DNA from: CAYWNA01 sp964459305 | GTDB lineage: Bacteria; Planctomycetota; Planctomycetia; Pirellulales; Pirellulaceae | Reading direction: 5' to 3' | DNA length: 23,279 nt | Assembly: GCA_964459305.1 (NCBI GenBank) | Contig: CAYWNA010000209.1 | Coordinates: 1 to 23,279 of the forward strand | Part shown: positions 17,754 to 23,279 of the stretch, in pieces | How positions within the stretch are numbered: position 1 is the stretch's first letter | Layout of the letters: each line of letters begins with the position of its first letter | Notes under the pieces: model-generated | The model's database searches: none | What the model saw: the letters and a program-made list of their open reading frames with translations, nothing else | What the model was told of the DNA's origin: nothing | Program-made: the position numbers and the translations under genes

Positions 17754-17914
17754 TTGCGCACCAATTTGTAGGCCGGACCAAGCAAACCGTGCCATTGCCG
17801 GAACTTCGGCCTCTTCTATTGGCGTTGTTGACGGTACAGGTTGTCAAAGCAATCAAGCTGGTTTGCGCCGTTCCGGCAAGGATTCGGCCTCGATCCGGCC
17901 TACGCGGTGCGCAA
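17754..17914. repeat. Palindromic element with GTAG/CTAC arms
   Basis: A 161-base inverted element. TTGCGCACC at 17754-17762 mirrors GGTGCGCAA at 17906-17914. GTAG plus GCCGGA at 17768-17777 mirrors TCCGGC plus CTAC at 17894-17903. TTGCCGGAAC at 17795-17804 mirrors GTTCCGGCAA at 17870-17879. It fills most of the gap between the UPF0210 gene end and the aminomutase start and could affect the aminomutase promoter. Confidence 0.75.
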
Positions 17915-18012
17915 TTGGGGTTAACGGCACGCGGACATTTCAAACTGGCTGCAATATGGAAAAAAGCGTCGTAGTGTTGCGCTCATCTTCCGTAGTCGGC
18001 AGCGCGAATATC

Positions 18013-19386
18013 TCAATTCGTGAGTGACTGGACGGGCGCGGGGATGCGGCCGCCAAAATGGACGAAGGATTCGCTGGCACCAACGTTGCGGACCTCGATG
18101 ATCGGCATCGTTCCAAACAGTCCGCCGAAATCGACTTCTTCGCCAGCGCTGGCACCGGGCACGGGGACCAATCGCGTGGCCGTCGTCTTGTTGTTGACCA
18201 TGCCGATTGCCGCTTCATCAGCGATCAGCCCGGCAATCGTGTCCGGGGGCGTGTCGCCGGGAATGGCGATCATGTCCAGTCCCACGGAGCAGACGCTGGT
18301 CATGGCCTCCAATTTCTCCAGCACCAGATGTCCCCGACCGACCGCCTCGGCCAGAGTTGCGTCTTCGCTGACCGGTATGAACGCACCGCTCAGACCGCCG
18401 ACCGAGCTGGACGCGAATAGGCCGCCCTTCTTCACAGCGTCGTTCAACATGGCCAGTGCGGCCGTCGACCCGGGTGCCCCAACTTGGGCGATGCCAAGTG
18501 TCTTGAGGATCTCGCCCACGCTGTCGCCCACGGTTGGCGTAGGGGCCAGCGAAAGATCGACGATTCCGAACTCGATGCCCAACTCGCTCGCCACTTCGCG
18601 CCCGATCAGTTCGCCCACCCGTGTCACGCGGAAACTGGTGATTTTGATCTCTTCGGCCAAATCGCCCAAGCTGAGCTCGCCGCCCATGGCCAAACGCCGT
18701 TTCAGGGCGCTCACCACCACGCCTGGACCGGACACACCGATGTTGACCGTTGCTTCGGGCTCGCCGGCGCCCATATAGGCTCCGGCCATGAACGGATTGT
18801 CTTCCGGGATGTTGGCAAATACAACGATCTTGGCGCACCCGAAACCCTGGCGATCGGCGGTGGCATCGGCCGTATCCCGCAGGATGTGGCCCATTTCGTG
18901 TACGGCGTCCATGTTGATTCCCGCCTTGGTGGATGCGACATTGACCGAGGCGCAGACTCGTTCGGTCTGCGACAGGACCTGGGGCAGGGCGCGGATGACA
19001 ACCTCGTCGCCGGATGCGATTCCCTTGTGTACCAGCGCAGTGAAACCGCCCACAAAATCCACGCGGCACTCCGCAGCCACCTCATCAAGCGTTTTGGCTA
19101 CTTGGAGGGCGGCGCCAAGACCATGTCCTGCCAGAAGCGACGAAGCGGGCGAAATCGCCAGCCGTTTGTTGATCACGGGAATGCCGTACTTCGCTCCCAC
19201 CCTGTCACATCGCTCGACCAGGCTACCAGCCCGGTCGGTCATCTTCTGTTTCAGCTTTCGGCAAAGGTGGTCTACGTTCGGAGCAGCGCAATCCTGGACG
19301 TTGATTGCCAGAGTCACGGTGCGCACGTCCAGGTGCTCTTCGTGGAGCATTTCGATGGTCGATAGGATCTCGTCAGCGCGTAGCAT
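18013..19386 (-). CDS. UPF0210 / DUF711 family protein
   Basis: Protein of 457 residues, the usual UPF0210 length, starting at the ATG at 19386. The family is recognised from LRADEILSTIEMLHEEHLDVRTVTLAINVQDCA at the start, GVSGPGVVVSALKRR in the middle and LDMIAIPGDTPPDTIAGLIADEAAIGMVNNKTTATRLVPVPG near the end. The biochemical function is unknown; structures in the family resemble PFL-like folds. It overlaps the upstream ACT-domain gene by 14 bases (start 19386, previous stop 19373-19375), so the two are translationally coupled. The same ACT plus UPF0210 pairing is known from Firmicutes and other bacteria, which suggests that the ACT protein senses an amino acid for the UPF0210 protein. No strong ribosome binding site precedes the start, in keeping with coupling. 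Confidence 0.9.
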   Translation of the reverse strand: MLRADEILSTIEMLHEEHLDVRTVTLAINVQDCAAPNVDHLCRKLKQKMTDRAGSLVERCDRVGAKYGIPVINKRLAISPASSLLAGHGLGAALQVAKTLDEVAAECRVDFVGGFTALVHKGIASGDEVVIRALPQVLSQTERVCASVNVASTKAGINMDAVHEMGHILRDTADATADRQGFGCAKIVVFANIPEDNPFMAGAYMGAGEPEATVNIGVSGPGVVVSALKRRLAMGGELSLGDLAEEIKITSFRVTRVGELIGREVASELGIEFGIVDLSLAPTPTVGDSVGEILKTLGIAQVGAPGSTAALAMLNDAVKKGGLFASSSVGGLSGAFIPVSEDATLAEAVGRGHLVLEKLEAMTSVCSVGLDMIAIPGDTPPDTIAGLIADEAAIGMVNNKTTATRLVPVPGASAGEEVDFGGLFGTMPIIEVRNVGASESFVHFGGRIPAPVQSLTN

Positions 19387-19975
19387 GGTCGGTGATTGCC
19401 TGGCGGGATGAGGTAAGCCGCAACTGGTTCGTAGCGACGAACACGTTTTCGTGCTGGAGTTTCACGGTGAATCCCCATTCGTTTCCCATCTGCTCCAGGT
19501 CCGCCTGCAGCATGCGGATGTCCCAGCGAGCAGGGATCTCTAGCTGCCCGATCAGCACGAACTCATCGCCCGTGCGGTCGCCGAACAAGTCGACGATATT
19601 GATGTCTTTGCTGGCCAAGAACTGGCTGAATCGGCGAATAATGCCGGGCTGGTCTTTGCCAAACGCCGTGACCACGAACCGATCGGATGGTCCGTCGGGG
19701 ACAAATCCCGCCGAAGGTTGAGCCTCGCGGACGAGCACTTGGTAGGGAGAACCCGTCGACTCGGCACGCTGGACCCGCTCGGCGAGCCGTTCCGGGGCAA
19801 CGGGCGTGGGCAGACTGACGATCATGGTCACCGTAAAGTAGCCGCCCAGCACGGTCTGGCTGCACGCGTCGATATTCCCCTCGAACGATTCGACGGCATT
19901 ACTGACCGCGGCCACGATCCCCGGATGATCGTCGGACATCACATTCAATGCGTAAGCGTGTTCAAATCGCGTCAT
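19373..19975 (-). CDS. Double ACT-domain regulator, GcvR-like
   Basis: Protein of 200 residues with two ACT domains. The first is at about residues 5-80 (YALNVMSDDHPGIVAAVSNAVESFEGNIDACSQTVLGGYFTVTMIV). The second is at about 95-175 (FVVTAFGKDQPGIIRRFSQFLASKDINIVDLFGDR... FVLIGQLEIP). Both have the DHPGI/DQPGI turn that commonly lines the amino-acid ligand site. The layout resembles the glycine cleavage repressor GcvR and the small ACT proteins encoded next to UPF0210. There is no DNA-binding domain, so it would act by protein contact. It is first in a two-gene operon, with its last codons overlapping the start of the UPF0210 gene. No clear ribosome binding site was seen before the ATG at 19975. 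Confidence 0.87.
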   Translation of the reverse strand: MTRFEHAYALNVMSDDHPGIVAAVSNAVESFEGNIDACSQTVLGGYFTVTMIVSLPTPVAPERLAERVQRAESTGSPYQVLVREAQPSAGFVPDGPSDRFVVTAFGKDQPGIIRRFSQFLASKDINIVDLFGDRTGDEFVLIGQLEIPARWDIRMLQADLEQMGNEWGFTVKLQHENVFVATNQLRLTSSRQAITDHATR

Positions 19976-20279
19976 CGCGTGGCCGGCCGGTTGAAGGCTG
20001 GTGGATTTGGATCCCAGATTTGCCTCAACGCCAAACAGCGTCGAGCATGCCTCTTAGACTACTCAAGTTGCCGCCATCTGCAAAGCGGCCCGCCTGGAAC
20101 CTGGATTGGAATGACGCGACGTCGTACCAAAAAGGAAAGCGTCAGAACTTGCAGGTCAACGGATGGCGTTGTTATCCTGATGGCATCTCTATTCTTGCGG
20201 TCAAGTGTGGGAAAGCGGGCGTTTTTCTCCGTCCGGCTCCCTCGGTCCTCGACCGTTTGAACACGCGCGGGAGGTCGCT
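19976..20279. other. Intergenic, nothing recognised
   Basis: About 300 bases between divergent genes. It should hold promoters for both the ACT/UPF0210 operon and the small membrane protein, but I could not pick convincing -35/-10 pairs. GGGAGG at 20269-20274 is the ribosome binding site of the membrane protein. Confidence 0.5.
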
Positions 20280-20768
20280 ATGAACGAGTCGGAACCCAAA
20301 CAGTCGACAGAGGATGACCCACATCCGGCAAGTGCTTTGACTGACGGATCTACAAAAGGTGCGCTTGGCATCCCACTTGTGATCGTGATCGCGCTCGCGC
20401 CTGCCATCGCAACCGGCGGCGGGTATGCGTGTGGATTGGCCATCGCTCAGTTCGGAGAACTCGGCAGTGTTTTCTTGTGGGCGTTGGGCGCCATGGCCGG
20501 CTATGTGGGCGGGAAGATCATCACGGAGCCAAACCGCGCAGTAGGATGGCTACTGGCGTGCGCGGTCGCGGTCGCATTCGTTGTTGCGGAGACATGTTGG
20601 ATCCATTGGAGAATAGTGCAAGGAGCGGAGAGTTGGTGGGCAGCGTTCATGCTGTTACCCGTCTTTGTCCAGGAGTATCAAATCTCCGCACTCGCGGGTT
20701 CGATTTTCACGGTCTTTGGGGCACTATCCGCCTATCGGCAGACCGCAACCTCGCGGAGATTCGTCTGA
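20280..20768 (+). CDS. Small integral membrane protein, unknown function
   Basis: Protein of 162 residues. The ATG at 20280 follows GGGAGG (20269-20274) by 5 bases; the longer frame from 20205 lacks such support. The first 28 residues are polar and acidic and probably cytoplasmic. Four hydrophobic segments follow at about 29-57, 63-81, 88-107 and 120-152, the first with glycine-rich AIATGGGYACG. No conserved catalytic or metal-binding motif is visible, and I do not recognise the family. It stands alone between divergent and convergent neighbours. The good hydrophobic pattern and ribosome binding site make it a real gene. Confidence 0.75.
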   Translation: MNESEPKQSTEDDPHPASALTDGSTKGALGIPLVIVIALAPAIATGGGYACGLAIAQFGELGSVFLWALGAMAGYVGGKIITEPNRAVGWLLACAVAVAFVVAETCWIHWRIVQGAESWWAAFMLLPVFVQEYQISALAGSIFTVFGALSAYRQTATSRRFV

Positions 20769-20895
20769 GGTCTTTCGACACATCCTGGGCGTTCTGCTTC
20801 GAGGCAAAAACGGGTGCTCAATGGCTTGGCTTGAGGTCTGGGCCTTCCAAATCCGGTGATACTCCAAAGCTGTCGGACATTCGCTTTGCACCTCA

Positions 20896-22290
20896 CTATT
20901 TCAAATTTTCGCCTTGGTTCGTCGGGTTCATTTTGGACGGGTCTTGGCCTGCCGCATCGGCAGACGCGTTCGGACCGTAAGTGACAATCTTCAGCTGAAT
21001 CTTGCTGATCAGGTTAGCACACTGCATGAGGAAAATCGAAAAGGTGCGATCGCCGCGAAGGTCTTCGTGAGTCAACTCCTCAAGAGCCTGGAGCTTGATC
21101 TTCGTGATTTCGTCGAGAAATCGTTCGAGTGTTTCCGGATCAGTAGTATCCATCTGTTCGGCCTCGATCCGCAGGGTCTGCTGCAGGAACGTGTCCAGGT
21201 GTTCCTTCTGTATGCGAACAGCCTCTCGTTCCTCTTTCTCCTTCAGGCGACGCCATCGATCCCAAAGCAGGTACAGGCCGGCACCCAGGGCAAACAACAA
21301 CTCCTTGGTAGCCGCAATCGACTCCAACACGCTGGCCAGCCAGCCAATGCTGTCCTGGGGATCGAAATACCTGCGCGCGACGGGATGCCGCGGAACCGGA
21401 GACCACTCCAGGGCTTCCTTGCGAGAAATCAGGATTGGATAATCCAACTGCAGTGTTCCTTCGTACAGCGTGCTCAACGCGCTCCTTACGAGCTTCTCCG
21501 ACGCATCGTCTCGCGCCACCAGAAGCGCGGTGGTGGCAACCGTGGCTACCGGTTTTGCAGGAACGGCCGGCCGGCCCGAATAGTACCCTTGCGGAATTGT
21601 GAACTCTTTGAGATGGGCAGATTGACTGACCAGGGCCTTCGCCTCGGGAATCGGAATCAAATCGTACCTGTCAGTGGCCAACACGCGTTTGAGTGCCGAG
21701 TTCTGCATGCCGGTGGTCACGATCGCGGCATCGACTGCACCATCCTTTAGCAGTTGGTCAAATTCGTGTTCCGTATCCAGCGGAGCGATGTCGAGATGAA
21801 AATGCGCCAGCAGGTTCATGGCGGTGTGCCGCATCCCCGATTCTTCCGGCCCCAAGTAGACCTTCTTGCCTTGAAGATCCGCGACGGATTGGATACCCAG
21901 CTCCCGACGAGCGATTGCGTGGACCACTTCAGGAAAAAGGGGCGCCACCACCGCCAAGCCCTTCATCGATGCCGATCCGTCCTGATCCATCGAGATCGCA
22001 TCACTTTGAAGCAGCGCCAACTCGACCTTTTTCGTTCCGAGGAGGGTACGATTCTGGACCGAACCGCTCGAATCCATCAGCCGCACCTCTCGTCCCGTTT
22101 TCTGCTTGAGGTGCTCCTTCAGCTCGTCGGCAAATTCCTGATACAGGCTGTGCTGCGTCGCTGTGGCAATACGGATCCTCTGCGGAAGCGTATCACGCGT
22201 CACGTACCACACCGCGACGGAAGCCGCCAGCACTGCAAACATGAACCAGGCGAGCCACTTGCGTACGGTTCTTGTCCGCGATAACGCCAT
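20896..22290 (-). CDS. Membrane-tethered TAXI-family binding protein with cytoplasmic tail
   Basis: Protein of 464 residues; GGGAGG precedes the ATG at 22290. A first transmembrane segment (about 12-30) is followed by a TAXI/NMT1-type periplasmic ligand-binding domain (about 37-300). Supporting motifs are IRIATATQHSLYQEFADEL, ELALLQSDAIS, LQGKKVYLGPEESGMRHTAMNLL and DAAIVTTGMQ. TAXI proteins normally deliver substrates such as glutamate to a TRAP permease and end after this domain. Here a second membrane segment (about 326-344) and a charged, coiled-coil-like tail (346-410) follow, ending with another helix rich region. No TRAP permease gene is adjacent. I infer a sensor or scaffold that reports ligand binding across the membrane, but no kinase, GGDEF or methyl-accepting domain is visible. 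This variant is seen in some proteobacteria and planctomycetes. Confidence 0.85.
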   Translation of the reverse strand: MALSRTRTVRKWLAWFMFAVLAASVAVWYVTRDTLPQRIRIATATQHSLYQEFADELKEHLKQKTGREVRLMDSSGSVQNRTLLGTKKVELALLQSDAISMDQDGSASMKGLAVVAPLFPEVVHAIARRELGIQSVADLQGKKVYLGPEESGMRHTAMNLLAHFHLDIAPLDTEHEFDQLLKDGAVDAAIVTTGMQNSALKRVLATDRYDLIPIPEAKALVSQSAHLKEFTIPQGYYSGRPAVPAKPVATVATTALLVARDDASEKLVRSALSTLYEGTLQLDYPILISRKEALEWSPVPRHPVARRYFDPQDSIGWLASVLESIAATKELLFALGAGLYLLWDRWRRLKEKEEREAVRIQKEHLDTFLQQTLRIEAEQMDTTDPETLERFLDEITKIKLQALEELTHEDLRGDRTFSIFLMQCANLISKIQLKIVTYGPNASADAAGQDPSKMNPTNQGENLK

Positions 22291-22605
22291 TAAGGACCTC
22301 CCTGAATACCCGGTCGCGGCCCGCCGAAACGCAGCGCTATCGTCGGCGTATCAACTGGCCGGCGTCTGGTCGGTTGGAAAGGACAGGGCTCGAAGTGACA
22401 CGTGCATTGTAGCCCACCGGTGCCAGTTTGTCTTGCTTGGCAGCGGCGTCGGAAATGGGACGATCAGTTCTAGATTCTGCATCTGATCCCGATTCTTGTG
22501 TCCTCTCTGAAAAATTTTCCCTCCATGTGACCAAACGTGTCAATGGGCCGGCGATGATACTAATGGCCAAGGGAAACCACTACTGGAGACAAAAGGAGGG
22601 CACCA
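22291..22605. other. Intergenic between divergent genes
   Basis: About 315 bases with divergent genes on both sides, expected to hold two promoters. I saw no repeat or credible small gene. GGAGGG at 22595-22600 is the ribosome binding site of the next gene. Confidence 0.5.
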
Positions 22606-22884
22606 ATGCCGAAGTATTATGTCGAATCCGGTCGGGTACGGTTGGTTCTCGATGCTGAGACCGCGGAACAGGCTGCCGTTAGAGCGTTTCAGTGGTCCAG
22701 CGACCGCCAAGCTGAGATCTTTGCGGAGCCGCCTTCGGAACTTATTCGAGAGGCCGAAGCGTTGGAATTCCAGTTTGATGATGAGATCACAGTGAACGAA
22801 GTGGGTTTCGCCAACGGCGGCGAGAGCTTTGACACCTGGGACATCATTGCCATCTGGCAAGGTTGCGCGTTCACTTGGTATTGA
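22606..22884 (+). CDS. Small hypothetical protein, 92 aa
   Basis: GGAGGG (22595-22600) sits 5 bases before the ATG at 22606, and a strong terminator follows 22 bases after the stop, so this is a well-defined single-gene transcript. The acidic, soluble protein starts MPKYYVESGRVRLVLDAETAEQAAVRAFQWS. The alternation looks like a beta hairpin followed by a helix, a layout common in small planctomycete proteins that handle no known cofactor. There is no signal peptide, membrane segment or cysteine motif beyond a single Cys near the end. Function is unknown. Confidence 0.78.
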   Translation: MPKYYVESGRVRLVLDAETAEQAAVRAFQWSSDRQAEIFAEPPSELIREAEALEFQFDDEITVNEVGFANGGESFDTWDIIAIWQGCAFTWY

Positions 22885-22906
22885 CGAATGACGAGCCATG
22901 TCACGG

Positions 22907-22950
22907 AGCCCCGCCCGGCGGAACCGTCGGGCGGGGCTTTGTCGTTTCTT
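22907..22950 (+). terminator. Strong rho-independent terminator
   Basis: AGCCCCGCCCG at 22907-22917 pairs perfectly with CGGGCGGGGCT at 22928-22938 around a 10-base loop, followed by a T-rich stretch (TTTGTCGTTTCTT overlapping the stem end). It ends the 92-residue protein transcript. The convergent membrane gene stops at 22974 on the other side. Confidence 0.9.
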
Positions 22951-22973
22951 GGCTGCACTTCGCTGGCAAGTCG

Positions 22974-23279
22974 CTAGGCAGAGTCGATTTGATTCTCGAC
23001 CAGACGATAGCCACACGAGCGTACCACGAGAAGTGAGCCTATCAGGCCCCTAATAGAAAACTGCAACCCTTCCGCATTGCCCCACGGTGGCTGACCAAGA
23101 AAGCGAAGCAACTGGGTCTTCCAGCGGCGGAGGACCAACAGGGCCACGACGACGATCCCCGTCGCGATGGTAGTCAGGAAAACCAACGCATCGCCGCCAA
23201 GCGCCAATCTCAGGAGAACCTCGAGGAAAATGGTCCCGGCGATCAAGCCGGCTATCCGCCTCCAAATTGCCGCATGCGA
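22974..23279 (-). CDS. Membrane protein, cut by the window edge
   Basis: The minus-strand frame is open to the right edge, so the N-terminus is missing; visible residues begin SHAAIWRRIAGLIAGTIFLEV. A TTG at 23244-23246 could be a start but has no visible ribosome binding site, and the frame continues upstream of it. Two hydrophobic segments are clear (GLIAGTIFLEVLLRLALGG and ALVFLTTIATGIVVVALLVL), followed by a basic loop RRWKTQLLRF and a shorter hydrophobic stretch IRGLIGSLLVV. I do not recognise a family. It is convergent with the 92-residue protein, with the terminator between them. Confidence 0.6.
   Translation of the reverse strand, partial: SHAAIWRRIAGLIAGTIFLEVLLRLALGGDALVFLTTIATGIVVVALLVLRRWKTQLLRFLGQPPWGNAEGLQFSIRGLIGSLLVVRSCGYRLVENQIDSA

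Overview
The window looks like a piece of a Planctomycetota chromosome, most likely from the Pirellulales side. The evidence is a DUF1559 prepilin-like gene, a very large secreted c-type cytochrome with a TolB/hydrazine-synthase-alpha-like propeller, a ceramidase-like secreted hydrolase, a planctomycete-style ECF sigma remnant, and scattered short palindromic repeats. Organism assignment is inference from gene content. No rRNA, tRNA, CRISPR array or phage gene was recognised.

Layout. (1) 1-8.6 kb is a secreted-enzyme block: a ceramidase-like hydrolase, a 108-residue hypothetical, a Sec-exported BNR sialidase-like protein translationally coupled to a Tat-exported FAD oxidoreductase, and convergently a 1104-residue three-haem protein with a GTG start. 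(2) 8.6-11.4 kb is a scar region. A heparinase II/III-like gene is broken by a one-base frameshift at a T tract. Its 3' end is fused at about 10920 to the 3' end of a truncated DUF1559 gene, which also has an internal TGA. (3) 11.6-13.3 kb carries NikR with an intact nickel site, a 4Fe-4S/DUF3786 protein and an ECF sigma fragment. This suggests nickel and iron-sulphur enzymes of anaerobic metabolism elsewhere in the genome. (4) 13.7-17.7 kb holds an HtrA protease converging on an unusually long KamA-type radical-SAM aminomutase. (5) 18.0-20.0 kb is a two-gene operon of a double ACT-domain protein overlapping a UPF0210 (DUF711) protein. (6) 20.3-23.3 kb has a small membrane protein, a membrane-tethered TAXI-type binding protein with a cytoplasmic tail, a 92-residue protein with a strong terminator, and a membrane protein cut by the window edge.

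The most interesting non-coding signal is a set of intergenic palindromes. Nearly all obey one rule: a GTAG foot followed by a short hairpin, most often an 8-bp stem with a GCCA or GCAA loop. Stem sequences differ between copies but stay paired through compensatory changes and G-T wobbles. Several are arranged as inverted pairs 118-161 bp long. This is the architecture of REP/BIME elements mobilised by RAYT (IS200/IS605-like) transposases, but no RAYT gene lies in the window.
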